From Ciceribacter sp. L1K22 (GTDB lineage: Bacteria; Pseudomonadota; Alphaproteobacteria; Rhizobiales; Rhizobiaceae): a stretch of 64,000 bases of DNA. A program made the translations under genes and the position numbers. Shown here in pieces: positions 7,617 to 16,966 of the stretch. Positions within the stretch are counted from its first letter, which is position 1; each line of letters begins with the position of its first letter. Location: positions 2,812,636-2,876,635 of the forward strand of contig NZ_JAGFPK010000001.1 in the NCBI RefSeq assembly GCF_017599385.1, read 5' to 3'. The notes under the pieces were generated by a model, which searched no databases, had not been told where the DNA came from, and saw nothing but the letters and a program-made list of their open reading frames with translations.

Positions 7617-9266
7617 TCAGCGGGTCAGACGCTTGTAGGTGACGCGCTTCGGGTTGACCGCGTCAGCACCGAGGCGGCGGATCTTGTCCTGTTCGTAGTC
7701 TTCGAAGTTGCCTTCGAACCACTCCACGTGGCTGTCGCCCTCGAATGCGAGAATGTGGGTCGCCAGACGGTCAAGGAACATGCGGTCGTGGCTGATGATG
7801 ACGGCGCAACCGGCGAAGTTTTCGAGCGCGTCTTCGAGCGCACCGAGCGTTTCGGTGTCGAGGTCGTTGGTCGGTTCGTCGAGCAGCAGCACGTTGCCGC
7901 CGGCCTTCAGCATCTTCGCCAAATGCACGCGGTTGCGCTGGCCGCCGGAGAGATTGCCGACCTTCTGCTGCTGGTCGCCACCCTTGAAGTTGAAGGCGCC
8001 GCAGTAGGCTCTGGAGTTCATCTCGAACTTGCCGAGCTTGATGATGTCGTTGCCGCCAGAGATTTCTTCCCAGACGTTTTTCGATCCGTCCAGCGAATCG
8101 CGGCTCTGATCGACATAGCCGAGATGCACCGTATCGCCGATCCGGATTTCACCGCTGTCGGGCTTCTCCTGGCCGGTGATTATACGGAAGAGGGTCGATT
8201 TACCGGCGCCGTTCGGACCGATGATGCCGACAATACCGCCGGGCGGCAGCTTGAACGAGAGGTTCTCGAACAGCACCCGGCCGTCATAGGCCTTGGTGAG
8301 GTTTTCCGCCTCGATGACCACCTGGCCGAGGCGTTCACCGACGGGGATGATGATCTGCGCTTCGCCGGGACGGCGGTTTTCCGCTGCTGCCACCAGTTCG
8401 TCATAGGCGCGGATACGGGCCTTGGACTTGGCCTGGCGGGCCTTCGGCGAGGACGCGATCCACTCCTGTTCACGCGACAGCGCCTTCTGGCGGCTGCCTT
8501 CTTCGCGCTCTTCCTGCGCCAGGCGCTTGGCTTTGGCCTGCAGATAGGCCGAATAGTTGCCTTCGTAGGGAATGCCGCGGCCGCGGTCGAGCTCGAGGAT
8601 CCAGCCGGTGACGTTGTCGAGGAAGTAGCGGTCGTGGGTGACCATCAGGATGGCGCCCGGATATTCGCGCAGGTGCTTTTCGAGCCAGGCGATCGTCTCG
8701 GCGTCCAGATGGTTGGTCGGCTCGTCGAGAAGCAGCAGGTCGGGCTTGCGCAACAGCAACTGGCAGAGCGCCACACGGCGACGCTCACCACCCGACAGTG
8801 TGTCCACGGCCGAGTCACCCGGCGGGCAGCGCAGCGCGTCCATGGCCATTTCGACCTGGCTTTCCAGATCCCAGAGGTTCTGGCTATCGATAATGTCCTG
8901 AAGCTTCGCGCCCTCTTCCGCCGTCTCGTCGGAGTAGTTCATCATCAGTTCGTTGTAGCGGTTCAGGATCGCCGTCTTGTCGGCAACGCCTTCCATCACG
9001 TTCTCGAACACGGTCTTCGTCGGATCGAGCTGAGGCTCCTGCGGCAGATAGCCGAGCGTGGCACCATCGGCGAGCCAAGCCTCGCCGGTCCATTCCTTGT
9101 CGAGCCCGGCCATGATCTTCAGAACGGTCGACTTACCGGCGCCGTTCGGACCGAGAATGCCGATCTTGGCATCGGGATAGAAGGACAGGTGGATGTTCTC
9201 GAGGATCTTCTTGTTGCCATAGGCCTTGTTGAGGCCGGACATGTGGTAGATGAACTGGCGTGCCAT
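7617..9266 (-). CDS. ettA: Energy-dependent translational throttle protein EttA (ABC-F ATPase)
   Basis: 549 residues, close to the 555 of E. coli EttA. It is a soluble ABC-F protein with two nucleotide-binding domains that binds the ribosomal E site and gates the first elongation step according to ATP/ADP level. Both Walker A loops (GPNGAGKST), both signature motifs (LSGGERRR and LSGGQRNR) and both LLLDEPTN Walker B stretches are present. The frame is open further upstream to 9500, but homology begins at [12 protein letters not shown], which gives ATG 9266. A terminator follows at 7562-7591, so it is probably monocistronic. Confidence 0.95.
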   Translation of the reverse strand: MARQFIYHMSGLNKAYGNKKILENIHLSFYPDAKIGILGPNGAGKSTVLKIMAGLDKEWTGEAWLADGATLGYLPQEPQLDPTKTVFENVMEGVADKTAILNRYNELMMNYSDETAEEGAKLQDIIDSQNLWDLESQVEMAMDALRCPPGDSAVDTLSGGERRRVALCQLLLRKPDLLLLDEPTNHLDAETIAWLEKHLREYPGAILMVTHDRYFLDNVTGWILELDRGRGIPYEGNYSAYLQAKAKRLAQEEREEGSRQKALSREQEWIASSPKARQAKSKARIRAYDELVAAAENRRPGEAQIIIPVGERLGQVVIEAENLTKAYDGRVLFENLSFKLPPGGIVGIIGPNGAGKSTLFRIITGQEKPDSGEIRIGDTVHLGYVDQSRDSLDGSKNVWEEISGGNDIIKLGKFEMNSRAYCGAFNFKGGDQQQKVGNLSGGQRNRVHLAKMLKAGGNVLLLDEPTNDLDTETLGALEDALENFAGCAVIISHDRMFLDRLATHILAFEGDSHVEWFEGNFEDYEQDKIRRLGADAVNPKRVTYKRLTR

Positions 9267-9484
9267 GAAGTGTCTGCTCCGCGCGTCAAAGGGAAAGTGG
9301 CCGCTATGTAGGCCAAAGCGGCACCTGGGGCAATGCCGGACGGCGGCTTCGGGTCCGATTGGGCCGGAAGTTGCGAATATGGTTGTGGATCGAAACGCTG
9401 CAGGCGTACCAAGGCCGCAAACGACATTGCGCCCGTGAAAAAAATCCCCTTCTGTCTCGCCATACATCGTGGAGGAGGATCCGG

Positions 9485-10426
9485 ATGTTTTCCGAAACAA
9501 GGCGCCTTTCGAGCCCGAGCGGCGCCCTTCTTGCCTATCATTACGAGGAAGCGTTGGCTCCCGCCCGCGCGACCGTAGTCATATGCCATGGACTGATCGA
9601 GCATTCCCGTCGTTACCAGTCCTTCGCAAAATCGCTTTCAGCCAACGGTTTCAATGTTTATGCGCATGACCATCGCGGGCACGGCGAAAGTTGCTCGACG
9701 CATGCGCCCCTCGGGATTTTCGCCTTGTCCGGGGGGCCGGACAAGGTGATTCAGGACGTTCTGGCGATGCGGGAAGTCGCCCGGTCGGAACATCCGAGGC
9801 TGCCGCTGATTCTGTTCGGCCATTCCATGGGCGGATTGATCGCGCTCAACGCGGCGATCGCATATCCGCAGGCAATGGCCGGTCTGGCCATCTGGAACTC
9901 GAATTTCAACACGGGACGTGAAGGCAAAGCAGCGAAGTTCGTGCTGGCCCTGGAGCGCATGCTCAAGGGCTCTGACGTCCCGAGCAGCATCCTGCCAAGG
10001 GCCACCTTTGGTGCCTGGGGTAAGTCGATCGAGAATCGTTCGACCGAGTTCGACTGGCTGTCGCGCGACCCCGACATCGTTGCCCGTTATGCCGCCGATC
10101 CGCTCTGCCGCTTCGACGCCAGCATCTCGATGTGGCAGGACGTTCTGGAACTGGCGCAGCGACCGATGCGCAAAGGTGCCCTGTCACCGCTCAACAAACT
10201 GTTGCCGATCCATCTCGTCGGCGGCGGCCAGGACCCGGCGACGCGAAATGCTGCCGACGTGCGCTGGCTTGCGAAACGGCTGCGGCATGAGGACTTCCGA
10301 AACGTCACCATGCGGATCTACGAGGAGATGCGGCACGAAACTGTCAACGAGATCGGACGCGAGCAGGCCATCGACGATTTTTGCGACTGGATCAACGGCG
10401 TCGCCAGAAAGGCGTCGCATTCGTGA
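9485..10426 (+). CDS. Alpha/beta hydrolase, monoacylglycerol lipase / lysophospholipase-like
   Basis: 313 residues of the Hydrolase_4 (serine aminopeptidase S33-like) family. The oxyanion motif [11 protein letters not shown] is followed by HDHRGHGES, and the nucleophile elbow GHSMGG carries the catalytic serine. MRHETVNE near the C-terminus supplies the likely catalytic histidine. These features match PldB/monoglyceride-lipase enzymes, which hydrolyse lysophospholipids or monoacylglycerols. The start is ATG 9485 because GGAGGAGG sits six bases before it; the open frame itself extends to 9359. It is divergent from ettA. Confidence 0.85.
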   Translation: MFSETRRLSSPSGALLAYHYEEALAPARATVVICHGLIEHSRRYQSFAKSLSANGFNVYAHDHRGHGESCSTHAPLGIFALSGGPDKVIQDVLAMREVARSEHPRLPLILFGHSMGGLIALNAAIAYPQAMAGLAIWNSNFNTGREGKAAKFVLALERMLKGSDVPSSILPRATFGAWGKSIENRSTEFDWLSRDPDIVARYAADPLCRFDASISMWQDVLELAQRPMRKGALSPLNKLLPIHLVGGGQDPATRNAADVRWLAKRLRHEDFRNVTMRIYEEMRHETVNEIGREQAIDDFCDWINGVARKASHS

Positions 10427-10510
10427 GGCGATGATCTTTCGTCTGATCCGGAATGAGGTCATGACATAACTTCAAGTGCCTGGCGACGGCCGCCGGGCTA
10501 TAGGGAAAGC

Positions 10511-11479
10511 ATGACCATGGCGACGACCAGCCTTCCGCATTCGACCGCAACGAACAGGATCGTTCACGGCCTGGGCCTGATGGTTCTTGCCATGCTTCTC
10601 GCGCCACTGATCGACGTCTTCTCCAAGTTGGCCACGCAAACAGCGTCGCCGGCGATGATCACAGCCGGTCGCTTCTTGTTCCAGGCCCTGTTCATGCTGC
10701 CTTTCGTCATGGCCAACAGCGGATGGCGCGGCCTCTCCTGGCGCCAGAGCAAGTATCATGCAATCCGTGCCGTTCTGATCACGCTGTCGATGATCTGTTT
10801 CGTTGCCACGCTTGCCGTCATGCCGGTCGCCGACGCTGTCGCAATCTTTTTCGTCGAACCCATCATCTTGACCGTTCTCGCCAGCATCTTCCTCAAGGAA
10901 ACCATCGGCTGGCGGCGCTACCTCGCCTGCGTCGTTGGCTTCATCGGGGCGATGATCGTCATCCGTCCGAGTTTTCAGGAGGTCGGCTTCATCACCCTGC
11001 TGCCGATCGTCACCGCATTCTGTGTCGCAGTCTTCGCGCTGATGACGCGAGCCCTCTCGCAAAAGGAAGATCCCTGGACGATGCAGTTCCAGATGTCGCT
11101 ATGGGGACTACCGATCTGTGCGGTCGTGCTTTTCGTCGGGAACTTTGCAGGCTTCGCGCCGCTGACGCCATCGCTGCCGGATAGCCTGACGATCGCATGG
11201 ATGGCAGGGGTCGGGTTCGCTGCTGCGCTCTCCGGCATCCTTGCCGTCTTCGCCTATCGCGAGGCGCCGGCGTCCGTCCTGGCGCCGATGCAGTACCTGG
11301 AGATCGTCTCGGCCACGCTTTCGGGCTGGCTGGTGTTCGGTGACTTCCCGAATGCCGTCAAATGGCTCGGTATATCCATCATCATTGGCTCGGGCCTCTT
11401 CATCATCTGGCGCGAGCGCAGGGCCGCATCCCGCCCGGTGACCGAGACCGAAAAGATCACCGCCACAGTTGAACCATGA
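10511..11479 (+). CDS. EamA/DMT family transporter (first gene of CoA-transferase/ThDP operon)
   Basis: 322-residue inner-membrane protein with ten predicted spans and two EamA repeats (for example PVADAVAIFFVEPIILTVLA, a motif common in the RhaT/EamA branch). Its stop overlaps the start of the CoA-transferase gene (ATGA at 11476-11479), and that gene in turn overlaps the ThDP-enzyme gene. All three are therefore made from one message. The transporter may carry the substrate or product of the two enzymes. A second ATG at 10517 is also possible. Confidence 0.85.
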   Translation: MTMATTSLPHSTATNRIVHGLGLMVLAMLLAPLIDVFSKLATQTASPAMITAGRFLFQALFMLPFVMANSGWRGLSWRQSKYHAIRAVLITLSMICFVATLAVMPVADAVAIFFVEPIILTVLASIFLKETIGWRRYLACVVGFIGAMIVIRPSFQEVGFITLLPIVTAFCVAVFALMTRALSQKEDPWTMQFQMSLWGLPICAVVLFVGNFAGFAPLTPSLPDSLTIAWMAGVGFAAALSGILAVFAYREAPASVLAPMQYLEIVSATLSGWLVFGDFPNAVKWLGISIIIGSGLFIIWRERRAASRPVTETEKITATVEP

Positions 11480-12678
11480 CAGACACGAATTCGAACCAGC
11501 CTCCGCTCAAGGGTATCCGCGTCATCGAGCTTGCTCGCGTGCTGGCCGGTCCGTGGGCTGGACAGATGCTCGCCGATCTCGGCGCAGACGTGATCAAGGT
11601 GGAAAACCCTGAGGGAGGCGACGACACCCGCGCCTGGGGACCGCCCTTCGTCGAGGGCAAGGATGGCGAAAACCTGTCGGCAGCCTATTATCACTCGACC
11701 AACCGCAACAAGCGCTCGATCGCCATCGATTTCCGCACAGAGGAAGGCCGCGATATCGTCCACCGGCTGGTCGCCACCGCCGACGTCGTCATCGAGAACT
11801 TCAAGCTCGGCGGACTGAAGAAATACGGTCTCGACTACGACAGCCTGAAAGCCATCAACCCCAGGCTCGTCTACTGCTCGATCACCGGCTTCGGCCAGAA
11901 CGGCCCTTACGCCGAATTCGCCGGCTACGATTACATCGTGCAGGGCATGTCCGGCTTCATGTCGATCACCGGCGAAAAGGACGGCGAACCGATGAAGGCG
12001 GGTGTCGCGATCGCCGACATCTTCACCGGCATTTATGCCGTCACCGCGATCCAGGCGGCCTTGATCCACGCCATGAAGACCGGAGAAGGCCAGTTCGTCG
12101 ACATGGCCCTGCTCGATGTCATGTCCGCCGTGCTCGCCAACCAGAACATGAACTACCTCGTCTCCGGCAAGGCGCCCGTCAGGCTCGGCAATGCGCATCC
12201 GAACATTTCGCCCTACGAGGTCGTCCCGACCTCGGACGGCCATCTCATTCTCGCCGTCGGCAATGACGGCCAGTTCAAGCGGCTTTGCGCCATCCTCGGC
12301 ATCGCCGAGGTCGCCGACGACGAGCGTTTTTCCACCAACAAGGCGCGCGTCGCCAACAAGGCTGAGGTTCGCCGCATCGTCACGACCGAGACTGTAAAGT
12401 GGACCAAACGCGATCTCCTGAGCGCGTGCGAGACCAACGCCGTGCCCGCCGGCCCGATCAACTCTATCGCCGAGATGTTCGATGACCCGCAGGTCAAGGC
12501 GCGCGAGCTGCGGATCGACCTCGAGGACCCCGACGGCAACAGCATACCCGGCGTGCGCACCCCGATCGTGCTGTCCGAAACACCCCTGACCTATACGCGG
12601 CCGAGCCCGCGCGTCGGCGAGCACCAGGACGAGATCCTGGCCGAACTCGCGGAAATCGAACGAAAGGCATCGAAATGA
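11476..12678 (+). CDS. CaiB/BaiF (class III) CoA-transferase
   Basis: 400 residues, the usual length for formyl-CoA:oxalate-type class III CoA-transferases. The N-terminal signature ELARVLAGPWAGQMLADLGA precedes the Rossmann-like part. The catalytic aspartate is expected at Asp181 in IADIFTG. These enzymes move CoA between carboxylic acids through an Asp-acyl-anhydride. The acid cannot be told from sequence. It overlaps both neighbours by four bases, so its acyl-CoA product or substrate should be shared with the ThDP enzyme. An oxalate pathway (frc-oxc) is the nearest precedent, but the ThDP partner does not look like a clear oxalyl-CoA decarboxylase. Confidence 0.9.
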   Translation: MTDTNSNQPPLKGIRVIELARVLAGPWAGQMLADLGADVIKVENPEGGDDTRAWGPPFVEGKDGENLSAAYYHSTNRNKRSIAIDFRTEEGRDIVHRLVATADVVIENFKLGGLKKYGLDYDSLKAINPRLVYCSITGFGQNGPYAEFAGYDYIVQGMSGFMSITGEKDGEPMKAGVAIADIFTGIYAVTAIQAALIHAMKTGEGQFVDMALLDVMSAVLANQNMNYLVSGKAPVRLGNAHPNISPYEVVPTSDGHLILAVGNDGQFKRLCAILGIAEVADDERFSTNKARVANKAEVRRIVTTETVKWTKRDLLSACETNAVPAGPINSIAEMFDDPQVKARELRIDLEDPDGNSIPGVRTPIVLSETPLTYTRPSPRVGEHQDEILAELAEIERKASK

Positions 12679-14339
12679 CAAAGAAGACCGGCGGCGAACT
12701 GATCGTCGAAGCCTTGAAGGCGAACGGCGTCAAGCGTGTCTCCTGCGTGCCCGGCGAAAGCTATCTCGCGGTCCTCGACGCGCTTTACGAAAGCGGCATC
12801 GAGACGCTGGTGTGCCGCCAGGAGGGTGGTGCGGCGATGATGGCGGACTGCTGGGGCCGGCTGACCGGAGAACCGGGTATCTGCATGGTCACCCGCGGCC
12901 CAGGCGCCACCAATGCCAGCGCCGGCCTCCACATCGCCCGCCAGGATTCGATCCCGATGATCCTTTTCATTGGCCAGGTCGCGCGCGACATGCGCGAGCG
13001 CGAGGCCTTTCAGGAAGTCGAATACCGTCGGGCGCTGACGGAATACGCAAAATGGGTCGGCGAGATCGACGATGCCCGCCGTATCCCGGAATTCGTCACC
13101 CGCGCCTTCGCCGTCGCGACCTCGGGCCGACCCGGCCCGGTCGTGCTGTCACTGCCAGAGGACATGCTGACGGATATGGTGGAGGCGCCCCCCGCCCTGC
13201 CCTACACGCCTGTTGAGAGCCATCCCGGCCGAAGCCAAATCGCTACCTTTGAGACGCTGCTGAAAAACGCAGAACGGCCGATGTTCATCCTCGGCGGCAC
13301 ACGCTGGACCGACGAGGCGATCGCCGGCATCCAGGATTTCGCCAGCCGCTTCAAGCTGCCCGTCGGCTGCTCCTTCCGCCGCCAGATGCTGTTCGACCAC
13401 ATGCACCCATCATACGCGGGCGATGTCGGCATCGGAATCAATCCGTCGCTTGCAAAGGAAATCAAGGAAGCCGACCTGCTGGTCCTGATCGGCAGCCGCA
13501 TGTCGGAAATGCCGTCCTCCAGCTACACCTTGATCGATATTCCCTACCCGAAGCAGAAGCTGGTCCACGTCTTCCCCGATCCGGAAGAACTCGGCCGGAT
13601 GTATCGTCCCGATCTCGCGATCTGCTCCGGCCCCGCAGAGTTCGTGGAAGCCTTGGAGGACCTTGAGGCGCCTGCCGCTCCGATCTGGGCCGAGCGCAAA
13701 TCGGCGATGCACGACGCCTATCTCAGATGGTCGACGCCCCCCAAGACGGGCCCCGGCGATGTCCAAATGGGACCGATCATGGAATGGATCGAGGCGAATA
13801 CGGCTGACGACACCATCTTCACCAACGGTGCCGGCAACTACGCGACCTGGGTGCATCGCTTCCATCGCTTCCGCAAGTTCCGCACACAGGCCGCCCCCAC
13901 CTCCGGCTCCATGGGCTACGGACTGCCGGCAGCGGTTGCCGCCAAGCAGTTGTTCCCCGAACGCGAGGTGATCTGCTTCGCGGGTGACGGCTGCTTCATG
14001 ATGCACGGCCAGGAATTCGCGACTGCCATGCGCTACAATCTGCCGATCATCGTCCTGGTGATCAACAACGGCATCTACGGCACGATCCGCATGCATCAGG
14101 AGCGGGAATATCCCGGCCGCGTCAGCGCCACCGGCCTTACCAACCCTGACTTCGCCGACCTCGCCCGCGCCTATGGCGGCCACGGCGAAACGGTCGGCAA
14201 GACGGAAGAGTTCGCGGGCGCCTTCGAGCGGGCCCGCGCCTCGGGCAAACCCTCGATCATCGAGATCAAGCTGGATCCGGAAGCCATCACGCCGGCGCTG
14301 ACGCTGAGCGAGATCGCCGCTGCAAGCAGGAACGGCTAG
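12675..14339 (+). CDS. Thiamine-diphosphate-dependent enzyme, acetolactate synthase-like
   Basis: 554 residues with the three-domain order of the ALS/oxalyl-CoA decarboxylase superfamily: N-terminal pyrimidine-binding domain with the ThDP-activating Glu50 (CRQEGGAAMM), central domain, and C-terminal diphosphate domain with GDGCFMMHGQE and INNGIYG (the GDG...NN motif). There is no nearby small regulatory subunit, which argues against biosynthetic acetolactate synthase. Coupled to a CoA-transferase and an EamA transporter, it probably carries out a catabolic 2-oxoacid or acyl-CoA decarboxylation or carboligation. The specific reaction is unknown. Confidence 0.88.
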   Translation: MTKKTGGELIVEALKANGVKRVSCVPGESYLAVLDALYESGIETLVCRQEGGAAMMADCWGRLTGEPGICMVTRGPGATNASAGLHIARQDSIPMILFIGQVARDMREREAFQEVEYRRALTEYAKWVGEIDDARRIPEFVTRAFAVATSGRPGPVVLSLPEDMLTDMVEAPPALPYTPVESHPGRSQIATFETLLKNAERPMFILGGTRWTDEAIAGIQDFASRFKLPVGCSFRRQMLFDHMHPSYAGDVGIGINPSLAKEIKEADLLVLIGSRMSEMPSSSYTLIDIPYPKQKLVHVFPDPEELGRMYRPDLAICSGPAEFVEALEDLEAPAAPIWAERKSAMHDAYLRWSTPPKTGPGDVQMGPIMEWIEANTADDTIFTNGAGNYATWVHRFHRFRKFRTQAAPTSGSMGYGLPAAVAAKQLFPEREVICFAGDGCFMMHGQEFATAMRYNLPIIVLVINNGIYGTIRMHQEREYPGRVSATGLTNPDFADLARAYGGHGETVGKTEEFAGAFERARASGKPSIIEIKLDPEAITPALTLSEIAAASRNG

Positions 14340-14362
14340 AACATCACGAGGTGGGCTGGTCC

Positions 14363-15946
14363 TCAGCCCGCCAGTGACCGGATCGTATCCGTGTCGAGCG
14401 CGCACAGCCGGCGGGCATCGTCCGCCGGCATGGCGCGACCGAAAAGAAAACCCTGGCCGACATCGCAGCCGAGCTCGGTCAGTGCCTTCAACTGGCTTTC
14501 GCTCTCTATGCCTTCCGCGGTCATGGTGAGGCCGAGCCCCCGGCCGAGACCAAGGACGGCGCGAACGATCTTCGCCTGCCGTTCGTCGGTCTCGAACCCT
14601 TCCACGAAGCTTCGATCGATCTTGATCTTGTCGAAGTTGAAGCGGGAAAGCTGCGACAGGCTTGAATAGCCGGTTCCGAAATCATCGAGAGCGACGCGAA
14701 TTCCCGCCGCATGCAGTGTGGATACCGTGATGTCGGCCTGATGCAGATCCTGCACCAGCGCCGTCTCGGTGATCTCGATCTCCAGCCTGTGTGGCGGCAG
14801 TCCGGTTTCGCCGAGGATCTGAATGATACGCAGGCCGAGCTGCGGGTCGCGGAACTGCACGGGCGAAATGTTGAAGGCGAGATTGACGTGGTTCGGCCAG
14901 CTTTTCGCCTCGATCGACGCCCGGCGCAGGAGCTGGTCGGTCAGTTCAACGATGAGCCCTGTTTCCTCCGCGAGGGCGATAAATTCCATGGCCGGTAAGA
15001 ATTCCCCGTTCCGTTCCCATCGAGCCAGGGCCTCGAAGCCGTGAACCTTCCCGCTTTTGAGATCGACCAGAGGCTGGAAATACGGGACGACCACGTGTTC
15101 CCTGAGCGCGCTGCGCAGATCGCGCTCAAGCTCGATGCGGTGCCTCAAGGCATCCTTCATCGAAGGCTCGAACCAGACTGTCTGGTTGCGCCCGCCGCGT
15201 TTGGCGACGTACATCGCAGCATCGGCATGTTGCAGGGCAGTCCGGACACCGCCCTTCCCCTTGGGCACGGAGGCAATGCCGATACTGGCGCCGATCTCGG
15301 CCGTCGTTCCGCTGAGCGCAAAGGGTTCGGAAAGCGCCGCCACGGCCGCGCTGGCTTTCGCCTGCGCCGCTTGGGCGTCCGTGGACCCCTGCAGCACGAC
15401 GAATTCGTCGCCTCCGACACGAAACAGCGCGTCGCTGCCGTAGATGCCGCCAAGCCTGCGGGCGACCTCGAACAGCGCCTGGTCGCCGGCCTCGTGGCCC
15501 AGCAGGTCGTTGATCTTCTTGAAGCCGTCGAGATCGATGGAATGAACGGTGTAGCGCCCCGTGGTGCCGTTGGCCTCCATGGCCGCGACAGCCGCGTCTA
15601 GACCCCTGCGATTGTGAAGATGGGTGAGCGGATCGTGTTCGGCGAGCCAGGCGGTATCGCTTTCTGCCCGCTCCTTGGCGTTGAGCGCCCGTGCGAGCTC
15701 GACGACCCGCAAGGCGGCATAGATAAGGCTGCCGATGCCGGCGGTGGCGAGAGCGAGGATCAACTCGTCGAGCTGGTACTCTTCGTGATCAGCCACATAG
15801 TCAACAAGCGCCTCGAAGGCATCGTTCTGAACAGCGAAGAAAAGGACGCAAAGGCAGAATGCCGTAAGGATAATCGCATCCGAAAAAGCCCGACTTGTGA
15901 ATGGATTACGCACCGTCTGTGTCCGCCCCGCCCCTGTGTCGGCCAT
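14363..15946 (-). CDS. Membrane-anchored GGDEF-EAL protein (c-di-GMP turnover)
   Basis: About 527 residues. Two hydrophobic segments near the N-terminus flank a short loop. A GGDEF domain follows with an intact RVGGDEFVV active site, then an EAL domain with FEALARW and the metal/loop motif DDFGTGYSS. Both domains look catalytically competent, so it could make or degrade cyclic di-GMP. The N-terminal part gives no recognised sensor domain. ATG 15946 is preferred over the GTG at 15991 because it leads straight into the hydrophilic start MADTGAGRT and has AAGGG just upstream. It converges on the ThDP-enzyme gene with a 23-base gap. Confidence 0.88.
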   Translation of the reverse strand: MADTGAGRTQTVRNPFTSRAFSDAIILTAFCLCVLFFAVQNDAFEALVDYVADHEEYQLDELILALATAGIGSLIYAALRVVELARALNAKERAESDTAWLAEHDPLTHLHNRRGLDAAVAAMEANGTTGRYTVHSIDLDGFKKINDLLGHEAGDQALFEVARRLGGIYGSDALFRVGGDEFVVLQGSTDAQAAQAKASAAVAALSEPFALSGTTAEIGASIGIASVPKGKGGVRTALQHADAAMYVAKRGGRNQTVWFEPSMKDALRHRIELERDLRSALREHVVVPYFQPLVDLKSGKVHGFEALARWERNGEFLPAMEFIALAEETGLIVELTDQLLRRASIEAKSWPNHVNLAFNISPVQFRDPQLGLRIIQILGETGLPPHRLEIEITETALVQDLHQADITVSTLHAAGIRVALDDFGTGYSSLSQLSRFNFDKIKIDRSFVEGFETDERQAKIVRAVLGLGRGLGLTMTAEGIESESQLKALTELGCDVGQGFLFGRAMPADDARRLCALDTDTIRSLAG

Positions 15947-16120
15947 GCCCTTAGGGGAAAATTCTGGCCAAGCGTGCCGACAGTAGGACACATATATATT
16001 AAGCTATTCTTATAAAATAGCGGAGAGGGCGTCCTTTCTATCGTTTCTTCGTGTCTGCTGTGCGATTTTCCGAGCATGTCCGTGTCGCAGCCGCATTCGC
16101 AGTCGCGATCACTGAAACGA

Positions 16121-16151
16121 AAAAGGCCGGTGTATCGCGGATACACCGGCC
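16121..16151 (-). terminator. Rho-independent terminator of ridA
   Basis: Perfect 11-base stem (GGCCGGTGTAT at 16125-16135 with ATACACCGGCC at 16141-16151), five-base loop, then a T-run on the minus strand. It lies 25 bases after the ridA stop. Confidence 0.88.
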
Positions 16152-16175
16152 CATGGGCAATCGATCGTCGAAGGC

Positions 16176-16517
16176 TCAGAGCGCTGCAGTAACGATGAAC
16201 TCGACCTTGTAGTCCGGGGTCGCGAGAGCCGCTTCGCTTGTCGCGCGAGCCGGCGGGTTCGCCGGGTCGATCCAGCCTTCCCAAACGGCGTTCATTTCGC
16301 CGAAGGTCGACATGTCCGAGAGATAGATGATCGTCTGAAGAATCTTCGACTTGTCGGTACCGGCGGCGGCAAGCAGGCGATCAACTTCGGCAAGCGCCGA
16401 CTTCGACTGCTCTGTCACGCTCGTGCCCTCGCCCACCTGGCCAGCCAGATAGACAGTGTTGCCGTGAACGACGGCGCCGCTCATGCGCTTGCCAGGCTCG
16501 ATACGCTTGATGGTCAT
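16176..16517 (-). CDS. RidA/YjgF family protein
   Basis: 113 residues, slightly shorter than canonical RidA (about 128). The conserved arginine that contacts the imine/enamine carboxylate is seen as Arg91 in PPARATSE, and Glu106 is in the position of the second conserved acid. RidA proteins hydrolyse reactive 2-aminoacrylate and related enamines. Shorter subfamily members (Rid4-7) often serve catabolic operons, so the substrate may differ. It starts 48 bases after the DUF442 gene on the same strand and is closed by a strong terminator. Confidence 0.88.
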   Translation of the reverse strand: MTIKRIEPGKRMSGAVVHGNTVYLAGQVGEGTSVTEQSKSALAEVDRLLAAAGTDKSKILQTIIYLSDMSTFGEMNAVWEGWIDPANPPARATSEAALATPDYKVEFIVTAAL

Positions 16518-16565
16518 GGAAATGCTCCTGTTGGTGTAAGATATTGGTCCGGCTGGAATGCCGGC

Positions 16566-16910
16566 TCAGCCGCGCTGGTGGAGCGCGAGTTCGTAGGTGC
16601 GGGTCGAGCGGGCGCCCGACCGGCAATAGCCGAGCATCGGCCGGTCGAACTCCTCAAGGGCGTCAACCATGTCGGCGACCGCCTCCGGCGTCACGCCCAT
16701 CGGGCCGACGGGCACGTGCTTGATCTTGATCCCAAGTTCTTCCGCGCGAGCCGCGATCTCCGCGAATGTCGGCTGGCCCGGTTCCTCATTGTCAGGACGA
16801 TGGCAGACGATCGACTGGAAACCCTGCGCCTTGATTGCATCGAGATCGGCAACAGTGATCTGGCCTGTGACCGCGTATTCGTCGTTGATCTGCCTGATAT
16901 CCATCGCCAT
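16566..16910 (-). CDS. TIGR01244/DUF442 family phosphatase-like sulfurtransferase
   Basis: 114 residues. A dual-specificity-phosphatase-like fold is suggested by VCHRPDNEEPGQP in the middle and the active-site loop CRSGARS starting at Cys96. That loop is spaced like a rhodanese (Cys-x4-Arg), which is why the family is called a sulfur transferase. Homologous domains occur at the N-terminus of Blh-type persulfide dioxygenases linked to sulfide handling. Here it stands alone, between RidA and an epimerase-like gene. GAGGAG precedes the ATG at 16910. Its substrate is unknown. Confidence 0.82.
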   Translation of the reverse strand: MAMDIRQINDEYAVTGQITVADLDAIKAQGFQSIVCHRPDNEEPGQPTFAEIAARAEELGIKIKHVPVGPMGVTPEAVADMVDALEEFDRPMLGYCRSGARSTRTYELALHQRG

Positions 16911-16966
16911 CGTGCTCCTCGAATGAATGTGGCAAACACTTAAGGTGCCATCGGCAGGGCGTCAAT

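Noticed and set aside
7728..9311. A 527-codon open frame on the + strand opposite ettA
   Set aside because: Mirror of the EttA coding frame, with no recognisable domain and no ribosome-binding site. The EttA assignment explains the region fully.
11254..12681. A 475-codon minus-strand frame opposite the CoA-transferase gene
   Set aside because: Antisense shadow of a strongly conserved enzyme gene; low-complexity composition rich in Asp, Gly, Val and Arg.
10511..14339. Oxalate degradation operon (frc-oxc)
   Set aside because: The CoA-transferase belongs to the right superfamily, but the ThDP enzyme lacks convincing oxalyl-CoA decarboxylase features and no oxalate transporter is present, so no gene symbols were given.
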